From positions 1 to 35,934 of IMG/VR virus record IMGVR_UViG_3300046787_000900: a stretch of DNA of 35,934 nucleotides, one strand, 5' to 3'. Below the pieces are notes generated by a model. That model saw only the letters and a program-made list of their open reading frames with translations. It was not told where the DNA came from and did not search any database. Position numbers and translations under genes: made by a program. Positions 24,483-32,448 of this stretch are shown here, piece after piece (position 1 is the stretch's first letter; the number at the start of each line of letters is the position of its first letter). The DNA comes from a virus.

Positions 24483-26132
24483 ATGACGAATATTCAAATT
24501 ACCGGTTTAACAAGTAGCGATAAGTTTGAAGGAAATGACTTAATGCTGATTCGCAAAAGCGGACAAGCAGTCGATCAGAACTTATCTGCTACCAATCTGA
24601 TTGCAAGTTTAGGTAATACTGCCATAGCCGGTTATAATGTTGTAAGTAATAATATAGATGCAGGTAATATAACGATTAAAGTAACTCCTGTTAACGGAGC
24701 GGTAATTACTAGCGTAGTAGAAGGAATGCAGGTATGTTTTTCATCTCCAGTCTCATTTACCGGTAGCGTAAAAATTCAGATAAATGAGACGACTTATCCT
24801 TTACTTACCGGAAACAACGGCACAAATCATCTTCTTGCCGAAAATGAATATATCATTGCCGTATATAAAGGCGGTAGTTTTTATAGAAAAAATGATGCCA
24901 GCGGTAATGCTTATGTCAATGATTATGTAGTAAACAGTATTACAACATCAACAGTTAGTAGTATTACTACTTATACAATCAAACTGGATTCGGCATATGG
25001 ATTAAAAAAAGAAGCCTATTACGACGGTCAGCATATATCCTTTATTTTAACGCAGGACGTATCTACTCCCGTTAAGGTGCAGGTAGATAGTCTAGCGGTA
25101 GTTGATTTGTTTTATGAGATTAATTTCCCGGTAAAGCTTTATAAGGAGCAGCAGATTGATGCGATTTATGTAAGTAGCACTACTGCTGGTTTTAGGATGA
25201 TACTGGATCATCACGCAATGTTAACACCAAACTTTAATGTAGTCTTTGGCGGTAATACCGATTATTTATCAATGAACAGGTATCTTGATAATAATGTTAC
25301 GACTTATACTTACATAGTTGACGATAATTTATCAGCTGATTTTACTTCCTTAGCGGAGGCTCTTAAAGTAATAGATAGAACGTTTGGCAGATACAGAGAT
25401 GATGTAAAGATAATACTACAGGCAAGTACAGTATCCATAAACCAAACTATATTCATTAATAGGGATTTAAGTTACATTACGTTAAAACCTCTATTAAATG
25501 ATAATAAGATTACAGTGAAAATGTCGGCTAATACCGCGTGTTTCTATATAGTCGGTAATGGTAAATTTTTAAATATTCAGGCAAATACAACTCTAAATAT
25601 TCAGGTTATTAACTGTAAAGGAGATTTTATAACCGTTCAAAATAATGAAACACAGAATTTTGAAGATTTTAATGTTGTAATAGAAAGCGTTGATTCAAGT
25701 TCAAATTTATATCGCTTCTTAAATATTATAATCGGTAACGTAATGATGAGAAACGTAAGTGTTACGGCTATTGATAATTCTAGTGTAAGATACGTACATG
25801 CGATTGCTTTAGTAAGAAAAGCTAGTCTATATCTTGATAATGTGCGTTTAAAAAATTGGGGAAATCTTGCTTTGGGGATTGGTGGACAAGTGTATAAAAA
25901 TGGAAGTGTATATATTAATGCTTTTCATGAAATAATATTAAGAAATAGCGATCTCTCAAAAGTTAGTACAATATCAACTAGTGATATATTTTTTTCTGGA
26001 GTTTCTGGTTATTCCACAGTAAAACAGTATTTTTCCAAAGCCAGTTGCAACCAAACTGCTAATACAAGCGATCCAGCGTGGGGACAATATATTCTCGTTG
26101 GGGATAACACTATACAGGGAGTAGATGGTTGA
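24483..26132 (+). CDS. Tail fibre/tailspike with beta-helix-like region
   Basis: A 549-residue protein after the baseplate genes. The N-terminus, ITGLTSSDKFEGNDLMLIRK, resembles phage virion-attachment regions. From residue about 275 (VDDNLSADFTSLAEALKVID) the pattern matches pectate-lyase-like tailspikes, in which a helix entry is followed by parallel beta-helix rungs (KIILQASTVSINQTIFINRD and repeated V/I-x-N strands). No catalytic residues can be named. It is likely the main receptor-binding spike; other fibres lie at the left end. Confidence 0.78.
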   Translation: MTNIQITGLTSSDKFEGNDLMLIRKSGQAVDQNLSATNLIASLGNTAIAGYNVVSNNIDAGNITIKVTPVNGAVITSVVEGMQVCFSSPVSFTGSVKIQINETTYPLLTGNNGTNHLLAENEYIIAVYKGGSFYRKNDASGNAYVNDYVVNSITTSTVSSITTYTIKLDSAYGLKKEAYYDGQHISFILTQDVSTPVKVQVDSLAVVDLFYEINFPVKLYKEQQIDAIYVSSTTAGFRMILDHHAMLTPNFNVVFGGNTDYLSMNRYLDNNVTTYTYIVDDNLSADFTSLAEALKVIDRTFGRYRDDVKIILQASTVSINQTIFINRDLSYITLKPLLNDNKITVKMSANTACFYIVGNGKFLNIQANTTLNIQVINCKGDFITVQNNETQNFEDFNVVIESVDSSSNLYRFLNIIIGNVMMRNVSVTAIDNSSVRYVHAIALVRKASLYLDNVRLKNWGNLALGIGGQVYKNGSVYINAFHEIILRNSDLSKVSTISTSDIFFSGVSGYSTVKQYFSKASCNQTANTSDPAWGQYILVGDNTIQGVDG

Positions 26133-26500
26133 TGAAACTAGGAAAAGATGGGCGATATATTATAAAATGCTTTAATCGTGCTAAACTCTCTATAGAAGAA
26201 GGGGAAGAGATAATAAATAATCTGGTAAAGGCACAGTTAAAACAATGTCAATTTGATGCTTTAGTCTCTCTTGTCTGTGACATGAGCGAAGACGTGCTAA
26301 AAGGTTCTAGGATGCTTGAGCGTATTAATAGCAATGATTTCTTATATACTTATCTAGATTTTCTTCAAATAGGAAATCTGCGTTGTGATAAAGACCCTAC
26401 GGGCAAATATATGAGACAAACGGAAGCAACCATATTTAACAGCACTTTTAGCGGGACGATCCTTGGATATCCAAGACCGGAAGAACTTGGTATTAGTTAA
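26132..26500 (+). CDS. GH24 lysozyme remnant without catalytic segment
   Basis: A 122-residue protein with the C-terminal half of T4-type phage lysozymes (GH24): QLKQCQFDALVSLVCDMSED, SRMLERINSNDF and an R-Q-T-E-A end. The N-terminal active part of the family, with E-x-(8)-D/C-x-(5)-T and the TIGYGH stretch, is not there; IIKCFNRAKLSIEEGEE runs directly into the later helices, and Asn stands where the catalytic Glu would be. It is thus likely without muramidase activity. ATG 26132 (TGATG overlap) is taken rather than the TTG just before. It may be a structural relic or a cell-wall-binding piece. Confidence 0.72.
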   Translation: MKLGKDGRYIIKCFNRAKLSIEEGEEIINNLVKAQLKQCQFDALVSLVCDMSEDVLKGSRMLERINSNDFLYTYLDFLQIGNLRCDKDPTGKYMRQTEATIFNSTFSGTILGYPRPEELGIS

Positions 26501-26521
26501 TATTAAATAAAAGGCAAATAT

Positions 26522-26701
26522 ATGAAAAAGATAATATTGTTTTTGATGGTTCAATTAATGTTGTTTATATCAAGTAGTTATTATATAAAAGAAGAAATAA
26601 GTAAGCATTCCATTCATCCTGTCTATGGAAACTATGAACCAAAACATATTGAACTTGGTTTACAATGTCAACCTTGGGACAGTTGTAGAAAGACTCCTTG
26701 A
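26522..26701 (+). CDS. Small exported peptide, 59 residues
   Basis: ATG at 26522, with AAAAGG at 26509-26514 as ribosome-binding site, opens a 59-codon frame. Two Lys then a hydrophobic stretch (IILFLMVQLMLFISSSYY) form a signal peptide or membrane anchor; the remainder is short and has two Cys five residues apart (CQPWDSC) near the end, fit for a disulphide. No family known. It lies between the lysozyme remnant and a large membrane protein, where phages often keep lysis or conversion genes. It could be a small exported effector or a lysis accessory. Confidence 0.6.
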   Translation: MKKIILFLMVQLMLFISSSYYIKEEISKHSIHPVYGNYEPKHIELGLQCQPWDSCRKTP

Positions 26702-26721
26702 TAATTAAAAAAACTAATCAA

Positions 26722-28452
26722 ATGAAACGCGCGTATGTAGAACCTTTAATACATGATAGAAGTTCTGATCCTAAATCTTACAAAAATGTCAAGAATATGA
26801 CGACAATTGATAGTATTGATTTAGGAGCGGCTAGTCCAACTGACATTTTTGGTGCTTTGAATTTAGAGAGGAAAAAAGAAGAAAGTAAAGAAAAAGAATT
26901 AATTGCCTCAGATAAAGAAAATATTGAACCGATAAGAAGAAAGCATACTGATGATTTAGGATTAACAAATACTATAATTAGAATGTCCGCTCCTTCTATT
27001 GAAGAAACACAATCCAATTTTAACCAAAGTAGTAACGATAATTCTTTGTTAAGAGAACTTGATGTTCAACATAGAAGTAGTAGTAGTCTTACACTTTGTA
27101 ATATACTTGCTGGTTCTACAATTGGTGTAGGGACTGGACTTGCCATGATGCCTATTTTTAATAATGAGCTATATGATTTAGATGATTATGGTATCAATAT
27201 CCATGACATTGAAGTTTTATATGTAATATCGACATTTAATACTTTAATATGCACTTCTTTATCTAACATAATGTTTTTGTTAAGAGAAGGAATACCTTCA
27301 TTGACTGAACCGATGAAAGACTTGACCCTTAAACAAGGTCTTGTGCTAACAGCTGGAGGTATAGGAGCATTTACTTCCTCTTTACTACCTTTATCTTTAA
27401 TGTGGGATGTGGAATTAAATAATGCCGAAATGGACGGAGAGTTTGGTTTTAATAAATTTACGGCTTACGCTGCTTTTTGTTCAATTCCATTGTTGGCAGC
27501 AAAGACTATTGAATGCTTTTATGGTATAGCTAATTTTTTTAAAAATCATGACAATCTTAAAATAGATAGTATCGGCGGTAAAATAGCTGTTTCTGTTTTA
27601 ACTGTACTATCTACAGTTGCAAGAAGTATGTGTTTTAAAACTACTACCGCAGAACTTGCAAAAGATATGGGATTTGATGAGGAAACCGCAGAAATAATGG
27701 GAATCATTATTGGCGGTATTATAGCTTCCGGTACATCCTTAATAGCTGAATTAAACGCATTACAAAATATATTCAAAACACAAGAAACACCTATTACTAA
27801 AAAAGAAATCGCATTATCTGTAGCTTGTGCTTTAGAAGGAATGTGGTTTTCACTACCGATGATATCTTCCGGACTAGAAGCAACACAAGATTGGAATCCC
27901 TTACTTAAAGGAGCTCTTTTTACTCCACTATTTGTATCAAGAAGTGTTTTTGAGGCAAGTGCAAGTTATCATGCATTAAAACCAAAATCCTGGGAGACGA
28001 AAATTAGTTTACAAAACTTAAGAATGCAAGAAAAAGATAAAGAAATTGTCATCTATAAAGTAGATTTGAATGATAAAAACAAACAAATTGAAGTTTTAAA
28101 AGCGGATTTACACAACAAAGATGAGCAAATTAAAGTTTTAAATCAAAAGAGTAATGAATTAGTTGATAGTAATAAACCAGTAACTGCTCTAACTGAATTC
28201 GGAAAATATATAGCCTTACAAAATAAGGCTATTAAGGCAAAATATGATTTAATAGCTCTTCAAAAAGAATTGGATAATTTTAGTATGCTGCAAAGTATAA
28301 AAACAGAGAAAAATACTGAATCAAAAAAAATTCTTTTAGAAGATAACGATTTAAAAGGAATATTAGATCTTTGTGAAGAACAAGCTATAAGTATTCATAA
28401 TCCGGATGTTGATTTAGTAGGAGTAGGAGAAGCAATTAATTATGATATTTAA
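26722..28452 (+). CDS. Large membrane protein with coiled-coil tail, unknown
   Basis: A 576-residue protein (ATG 26722 chosen; a TTG at 26698 is less likely). Residues 1-120 are polar and probably disordered. Residues 120-430 have about six to eight hydrophobic segments (ILAGSTIGVGTGLAMMPIF, VLYVISTFNTLICTSL, GLVLTAGGIGAFTSSLLPL and others). Residues 440-570 form a charged coiled coil with a repeat of K-D-K/E-I-x-V-x-K-x-D-L. No family recognised. Long flexible N-terminus, membrane region and coiled coil recall effectors that enter host membranes, and the place behind the tail genes is typical of conversion genes; both are inference. Confidence 0.55.
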   Translation: MKRAYVEPLIHDRSSDPKSYKNVKNMTTIDSIDLGAASPTDIFGALNLERKKEESKEKELIASDKENIEPIRRKHTDDLGLTNTIIRMSAPSIEETQSNFNQSSNDNSLLRELDVQHRSSSSLTLCNILAGSTIGVGTGLAMMPIFNNELYDLDDYGINIHDIEVLYVISTFNTLICTSLSNIMFLLREGIPSLTEPMKDLTLKQGLVLTAGGIGAFTSSLLPLSLMWDVELNNAEMDGEFGFNKFTAYAAFCSIPLLAAKTIECFYGIANFFKNHDNLKIDSIGGKIAVSVLTVLSTVARSMCFKTTTAELAKDMGFDEETAEIMGIIIGGIIASGTSLIAELNALQNIFKTQETPITKKEIALSVACALEGMWFSLPMISSGLEATQDWNPLLKGALFTPLFVSRSVFEASASYHALKPKSWETKISLQNLRMQEKDKEIVIYKVDLNDKNKQIEVLKADLHNKDEQIKVLNQKSNELVDSNKPVTALTEFGKYIALQNKAIKAKYDLIALQKELDNFSMLQSIKTEKNTESKKILLEDNDLKGILDLCEEQAISIHNPDVDLVGVGEAINYDI

Positions 28453-28457
28453 GAAAT

Positions 28458-28664
28458 ATGAAGACAGGTATTGTTAAATTTTATTCTAGTGCTAATAAAT
28501 ATGGATTTATTAAACCTGATGATGGTTCAGATGATGTATTTTTTCATGAGAATGAGCTTAAAAGTTCTAATATAGATAAAGTTAAAAGCAAACAGAAAGT
28601 GCAATATGAATTAGCCGGTACAGGTGAAAAAACATTTGCTAGCAACATCAAAATCATATATTAA
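28458..28664 (+). CDS. Cold-shock-domain protein
   Basis: A 68-residue single cold-shock domain with RNP1-like KYGFIKPDDG and RNP2-like DVFFHENEL, preceded by GIVKFYSSA. It binds single-stranded RNA or DNA. It begins five bases after the membrane-protein gene, so it belongs to that operon. It differs from the usual rickettsial CspA type (which has NFGFI and DVFVH), so it may be an element-borne paralogue. Confidence 0.9.
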   Translation: MKTGIVKFYSSANKYGFIKPDDGSDDVFFHENELKSSNIDKVKSKQKVQYELAGTGEKTFASNIKIIY

Positions 28665-28811
28665 TATCTCTTTAATTTCATATTCAAATTTTGGGGCATA
28701 ATCTTCATAGCAATAAATAAAAATATTTTTTTTAGTCTTCCGATACAATTAATTATAATTATACTGTTTTGTATATTATTCGGACATGTATTACCAGAAA
28801 GTTTAAAGTCG

Positions 28812-29882
28812 TTGTTACTTGCAATAAGCCTATCTATAAAAACTATTCTAATCTTTATTTTACCAATAATTGTTTTTAGTCTTGTATTTTATGCTTTTGC
28901 TTATCTCATTGGTAATGTTCTAGGATTTGCTGCACTTATAATATTGCTGATTTGTTTATCAAATTTTTTATGTGTAATGTTTGCTTACCTAGTTGGATTA
29001 GAGTTTCAGGAATTCATTATGGCAAAAACAATGGATTCTACTTCAAAAAAGTTAATAGAGTTGATTCCATATTTTAATCTTACTTTACCAAAAATCTGCG
29101 ATAACTCACTAGGTCTACTAATTGGTTTATTACTAGGTCTTTATACAAAGGTTACTAATAATTTAAGATTAAAATTACTAGCGAAGACACTTGCAGAGGC
29201 TACTAATGTTTTTTTACAAAAGATATTTACACCGATTATACCTTTGTTTGTAATAGGTTTTATATTAAAATTGCAACATGATGATACCCTTAATACTTTA
29301 CTTAAAAATTTTTCTTCTATCGTCCTTGTAATAGTTATTGCACAAACGATTTATATTAGTTTGTTATACTTAATAAGTAATAATTTTAATTTAGTTAAAA
29401 GTATCGCTTCAATTAAAAATATCATTCCAGCTGCTATAGTTGGTTTTAGTACTATGTCCAGTGCTGTATCAATGCCAGTTTTAACGGCAGGAGCTGTTAA
29501 AAACGCCAAAGACCCAAAGCTTGCTCAAAGTATTATTCCTTCTGCAGTTAATACTCATATGTTGGGCGATGCAATAGGTATTCCTATTATGGCTATATCG
29601 CTTTACTTGATGCAATATAACAAAATACCAGAACTAAATGTTTATCTTAACTTTGCTTTTGCATATATACTGGCAAAGTTTTCAGCTGCTGGAGTACCAG
29701 GCGGCACAGTTCTTATTATGATACCAGTATTAGAATCCAAGCTCCTATTTACTCCGGAAATGAGCATATCTATTTTAATGATGTATATTTTATTTGATCC
29801 TTTTTGTACTATGTTTAATATATTAGGTAATGGATCACTAGCAATGATTTTTGAAAAGATATGGTTGTCTAAAAAATCCTAA
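28812..29882 (+). CDS. Dicarboxylate/cation symporter, start codon unclear
   Basis: Member of the sodium:dicarboxylate (DAACS) family, which takes up C4-dicarboxylates or glutamate. Visible are FSTMSSAVSMPVLTAGAV (the serine-rich re-entrant loop), VNTHMLGDAIGIP, AAGVPGGTVLIMIPVLE and DPFCTMFNILGNGSLA. TTG at 28812 is the first usable start, but the frame is open back to 28665 and codes for what looks like the missing first membrane helix (FSLPIQLIIIILFCILFG). No ATG, GTG or TTG occurs in that stretch; an ATA at 28680 could be a mutated ATG. The gene may be losing function or use a rare start. Probably a host gene, next to the phage region. Confidence 0.75.
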   Translation: MLLAISLSIKTILIFILPIIVFSLVFYAFAYLIGNVLGFAALIILLICLSNFLCVMFAYLVGLEFQEFIMAKTMDSTSKKLIELIPYFNLTLPKICDNSLGLLIGLLLGLYTKVTNNLRLKLLAKTLAEATNVFLQKIFTPIIPLFVIGFILKLQHDDTLNTLLKNFSSIVLVIVIAQTIYISLLYLISNNFNLVKSIASIKNIIPAAIVGFSTMSSAVSMPVLTAGAVKNAKDPKLAQSIIPSAVNTHMLGDAIGIPIMAISLYLMQYNKIPELNVYLNFAFAYILAKFSAAGVPGGTVLIMIPVLESKLLFTPEMSISILMMYILFDPFCTMFNILGNGSLAMIFEKIWLSKKS

Positions 29883-29885
29883 CTA

Positions 29886-30149
29886 TTAAAATTTTAATTC
29901 CTGCTTATAGATAGAATATTTTGTGTCAAAGGCATATAGCTCATTTAACCAATTATTCAAATTGTCGCACTTCTGACTTGGAACACATACCTGCTTTACC
30001 TCATCTACCGCATTTTGCGGTATTAACGGCATTTCTGGCAAAACTATAGTAGGTAGTTTACTTGTCCTTGTTTGACAACCGCTTAAGGCTATCATCAAGA
30101 TCAGTATGTTCAATATTACTACTAGCTTCCATAACTTCGTGCTGGACAT
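29886..30149 (-). CDS. Rz1: Rz1-like outer-membrane spanin lipoprotein
   Basis: An 87-residue lipoprotein: signal peptide with lipobox LSGC (Cys at about residue 25), then a Pro-rich stretch (LPTIVLPEMPLIPQ). Its start lies inside the preceding spanin gene in another frame, with 92 bases of overlap, which is the classic Rz/Rz1 arrangement. Rz1 sits in the outer membrane and pairs with Rz to fuse the membranes in the last step of lysis. It is the last gene of a minus-strand operon, convergent with the symporter. Confidence 0.82.
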   Translation of the reverse strand: MSSTKLWKLVVILNILILMIALSGCQTRTSKLPTIVLPEMPLIPQNAVDEVKQVCVPSQKCDNLNNWLNELYAFDTKYSIYKQELKF

Positions 30150-30291
30150 TTATAACCCTATCTTTAGTTGTTATGTCTTGTTGTAGCTGTTCTTTCTCTA
30201 CTTTTAAGGTTTTATTACGGTTAAATAGAAATACTGCTATAAAACCTGTTATACCAAGTATAATTTCTTTTAAATACCGAAAGAAAAACAT
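30058..30291 (-). CDS. Rz: Rz-like inner-membrane spanin
   Basis: A 77-residue protein with one N-terminal membrane helix (IILGITGFIAVFLF) and then a charged coiled coil (KTLKVEKEQLQQDITTKD). It lies six bases after the 73-residue gene and overlaps the Rz1-like lipoprotein gene in a different frame. Together they make a two-part spanin, short compared with lambda Rz (153 residues), as in many phages. It acts in host lysis by bridging inner and outer membrane. Confidence 0.8.
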   Translation of the reverse strand: MFFFRYLKEIILGITGFIAVFLFNRNKTLKVEKEQLQQDITTKDRVINVQHEVMEASSNIEHTDLDDSLKRLSNKDK

Positions 30292-30297
30292 ATACTT

Positions 30298-30519
30298 CTA
30301 ATGCCTATTAGTTCTAATACGAACAGGAGAAGACACTGAGTTATCCTGCGATTGCTCCTTTTTCTGTTCGTGTGAGTGTTCCTGTTCTATAACAACAGGT
30401 GTTTTTACTTCGTTGAATATCTCAATGGTTGGAGCTAGAAAATCATCGCAACTTACAACAAATAAAATTGTCAATGCTATTAAGAAGCCTAATATTGTGT
30501 ATATAATTTTATTATTCAT
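30298..30519 (-). CDS. Small membrane or lipoprotein in lysis operon
   Basis: A 73-residue protein with one hydrophobic N-terminal segment (IIYTILGFLIALTILFVVSC), ending in a lipobox-like VVSC followed by Asp-Asp, then a His/Glu/Gln-rich polar tail. Asp after the Cys usually keeps a lipoprotein in the inner membrane. It lies 12 bases after the RuvC-like gene and six before Rz. It could be a holin-like or antiholin-like lysis protein, but one membrane helix is not enough to say. Confidence 0.6.
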   Translation of the reverse strand: MNNKIIYTILGFLIALTILFVVSCDDFLAPTIEIFNEVKTPVVIEQEHSHEQKKEQSQDNSVSSPVRIRTNRH

Positions 30520-30531
30520 ATTCTTCTTATT

Positions 30532-31002
30532 TTAATAATTAAGTACAAAATCAAGTAAAGCTAAACTATCGGCTTCATTATCATCGGATGGATTAAAGCC
30601 TTTGTTTCTAATAGCTGTTACTACAGACTCTTTAGAACTATTTCCTTTGCCTGTAATATGCTTCTTTATCGTTCCAACAGGTATGCCTTGATATGGTATC
30701 TGATGATGTTCGCACCAAGCGGTAAGGTGAGCAAGAAATCCGCCGTATTTATGGGCGGCATCTACACCTTTATGAGCTCTTACCTCTTCAAAATAAACTG
30801 CATCAATAACCCCCAAAGTATTTTTAAAATTGGTAAGCCATTGTTTAAAACGTAAAAACGACATACCGCCTCCTTCAAATCTTCCTCCTTTGAAACTAAC
30901 TGTCCCAGAAGTTATGTTACCTGATGGGTCGCGAGTAGCCCATCCCGTGTTAGTTCCAAGGTCTAAAGCCATAATTATAGAGGTGTCTTCTACTTTGAGC
31001 AT
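30532..31002 (-). CDS. RuvC-like Holliday junction endonuclease (phage type)
   Basis: A 156-residue RNase H-fold nuclease. The acidic residues expected are seen: Asp14 in MALDLGTNTG, Glu72 in VYFEEVRAHKG, and the C-terminal Asp141/Asp145 in PSDDNEADSLALLDF. It is of the phage/crossover junction type and would resolve branched DNA before packaging. It is the first gene of the minus-strand operon with the spanins. Its use of a separate strand suggests a late gene unit different from the structural operon. Confidence 0.85.
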   Translation of the reverse strand: MLKVEDTSIIMALDLGTNTGWATRDPSGNITSGTVSFKGGRFEGGGMSFLRFKQWLTNFKNTLGVIDAVYFEEVRAHKGVDAAHKYGGFLAHLTAWCEHHQIPYQGIPVGTIKKHITGKGNSSKESVVTAIRNKGFNPSDDNEADSLALLDFVLNY

Positions 31003-31114
31003 AAGGATCGCTTAATTTACTTAGTATTGTTTCTATATATTTATTCTAGCTAAAAGCACTGGTAAGCGCCATTATTAACCACTTTTTAGATTTTAAAATG
31101 TAAAAAATAATTAA

Positions 31115-31160
31115 TTGACTTTTATAAAATAATACGTATAATAATATGTATTAAGGAGGT
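31115..31160 (+). promoter_or_regulatory. Promoter, operator-like palindrome and strong RBS of toxin-antitoxin operon
   Basis: A sigma-70 promoter: TTGACT at 31115-31120, a 16-base spacer and TATAAT at 31137-31142. An inverted repeat TAATAC-N12-GTATTA (31130-31153) overlaps the -10 box, as expected of an autorepressing antitoxin. AAGGAGGT at 31153-31160 is a near-perfect ribosome-binding site for the antitoxin ATG at 31165. Confidence 0.8.
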
Positions 31161-31164
31161 TACC

Positions 31165-31392
31165 ATGCACAAGAAATTAACAATTACTTTAGATGAAAAT
31201 GTATATTATGAATTACATTCAGTCATAGGAAGAGGAAAGATTAGTCAGTTTATAGAAAATTTAGTTAAACCATATGTTCTTAATAAAGAATTAGAGCAAG
31301 AATATATAGAAATGGCTAAGGATAAAGAAGCAGAGAGAGAGGCTTATGAATGGATTGAAGGATGTATAGGTAACATTGATGAAGAGAGGTGA
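31165..31392 (+). CDS. Antitoxin of MazEF/PemIK type
   Basis: A 75-residue protein: an N-terminal DNA-binding strand and helices (KKLTITLDENVYYELHSVIG, then GKISQFIENLVKPYV) like ribbon-helix-helix antitoxins, then an acidic helical tail (EYIEMAKDKEAEREAYEWIEG) that would bind and block the toxin. It overlaps the toxin gene by 14 bases. It is predicted to repress its own promoter at the palindrome just upstream. Confidence 0.85.
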   Translation: MHKKLTITLDENVYYELHSVIGRGKISQFIENLVKPYVLNKELEQEYIEMAKDKEAEREAYEWIEGCIGNIDEER

Positions 31393-31702
31393 AATTTGGT
31401 GGGTAAGTTTTAATAGTTCTATTGGAGAAGAAATTAATAAAACTAGACCTGCTATTATTATAAGTAATGATAATTCAAACAAAGTGTTAAAACGTGTCCA
31501 AGTAATTCCTTTAACTAGTAATATCCTGCAATGTTATTCATCTGAGGCTATAATCCACTTGAATAGTAAAACAAGTAAGGCTTTAGCCCATCAAATAACC
31601 ACAGTAAGTACAGAAAGATTAGGAAAAAGAATTGGGCAAATTTCTAGTAAAGATATGCTAGAAGTAGAACGTGCAATCAAAGTACAGTTGTTCTTAAAAT
31701 AA
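31379..31702 (+). CDS. MazF/PemK-family mRNA interferase toxin
   Basis: A 107-residue toxin of the MazF/PemK family, an endoribonuclease that cleaves mRNA. The family markers are seen: MKRGEIWWVSF at the start, TRPAIIISND, VQVIPLTSN, LAHQITTVSTERLGKRIG and a C-terminal helix. ATG 31379 is chosen over the TTG before it. Overlap with the antitoxin gene couples their translation. Such pairs stabilise plasmids and prophages. Confidence 0.9.
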   Translation: MKRGEIWWVSFNSSIGEEINKTRPAIIISNDNSNKVLKRVQVIPLTSNILQCYSSEAIIHLNSKTSKALAHQITTVSTERLGKRIGQISSKDMLEVERAIKVQLFLK

Positions 31703-31812
31703 TTAAATTATTATATACAATAATTGGTATATATTAGTATCAGTGAATTATTATATTGTAATATATAGTAACCAGTATATAATAGTATTATTAAACAATT
31801 ACATTATTATAT
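31703..31812 (+). repeat. AT-rich repeat tract before parA; candidate partition site
   Basis: A non-coding stretch of very high AT content before the ParA-type gene. It has repeated ATTATTATAT units near 31707, 31747 and 31803 and a nearly direct repeat, GTATATATTAGTAT at 31728 and GTATATAATAGTAT at 31776. In ParF/ParG-type plasmid systems the centromere and operator lie in just this place. No promoter can be picked out with confidence in such AT-rich sequence. Confidence 0.5.
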
Positions 31813-32448
31813 ATGAAAATAATAGCAGTACTTAACCAGAAGGGCGGATGCGGTAAGACTACAATTGCTATAAACCTAACTCATTCATTGCAGAACTTAG
31901 GACATAAAGTATTACTTGTTGATAGCGATCCTCAAGGCTCTGCTAGAGATTGGAACGTAGAAAACGATGGTAGGATTATTCCTGTTATAGGATTAGATAG
32001 AGTATCACTCGCAAGCGATATAGAGGCGGTTAAAGCTGGATATGATTTTATTGTTATAGATGGTGCGCCGTCAATAACCAAACTGGCAACAGTAGCAGTA
32101 AAGATAGCAGATTTTGTTTTAGTGCCAGTCCAACCATCTCCTTGGGATATCTGGGCAACATCTGATTTAGTAGAGTTAATAAAAGCACGAGCTGAAGTTG
32201 CTGATGGTAAGCCACTTGCTGCGTTTGTAGTTAGTAGGGTGATTAAAAACACCAAGCTAAGCCAAGAGGTATTGGAAGCTTTAAAACAATATGAGCTACC
32301 CGTTCTTAATTCATATACTACGCAGCGGGTGATATATCCAACTTCTGCAAGTGAGGGGAATACTGTATATACTCAGGTTTTTAACGATGCAACGTTAGAA
32401 ATAGATTCAATAAGAGATGAAATACTGGAGGCAATCAAATGGCTTTAA
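31813..32448 (+). CDS. parA: ParA/ParF-type partition ATPase
   Basis: A 211-residue Walker ATPase. The deviant Walker A is clear: NQKGGCGKTT with Lys10 and Lys15; VDSDPQGSARDW follows as Walker A', and FIVIDGAPS as Walker B. Length and the lack of an N-terminal DNA-binding domain put it with the small ParA type (ParF of plasmid TP228, 206 residues), which moves plasmids over the nucleoid. It overlaps the next gene by ten bases. Small ParA proteins also position other cargo, but the RHH partner argues for DNA partition. Confidence 0.9.
   Translation: MKIIAVLNQKGGCGKTTIAINLTHSLQNLGHKVLLVDSDPQGSARDWNVENDGRIIPVIGLDRVSLASDIEAVKAGYDFIVIDGAPSITKLATVAVKIADFVLVPVQPSPWDIWATSDLVELIKARAEVADGKPLAAFVVSRVIKNTKLSQEVLEALKQYELPVLNSYTTQRVIYPTSASEGNTVYTQVFNDATLEIDSIRDEILEAIKWL

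Noticed and set aside
29870-29900. TTAAAATTTTAA palindrome between convergent symporter and Rz1 genes as a terminator
   Set aside because: It has only A and T pairs, a tiny loop and no T-tract, too weak to call.
30062-30301. Plus-strand frame opposite the spanin genes
   Set aside because: The minus-strand pair has membrane helix, coiled coil, lipobox and tight operon spacing; the plus frame is a shadow.
31003-31114. Promoter for the minus-strand RuvC-like operon
   Set aside because: A TAGAAT box is visible on the minus strand, but no fitting -35 box at the right distance, so it is not called.
31932-32255. Minus-strand frame inside parA
   Set aside because: ParA motifs on the plus strand are unmistakable; the opposite frame has no features.
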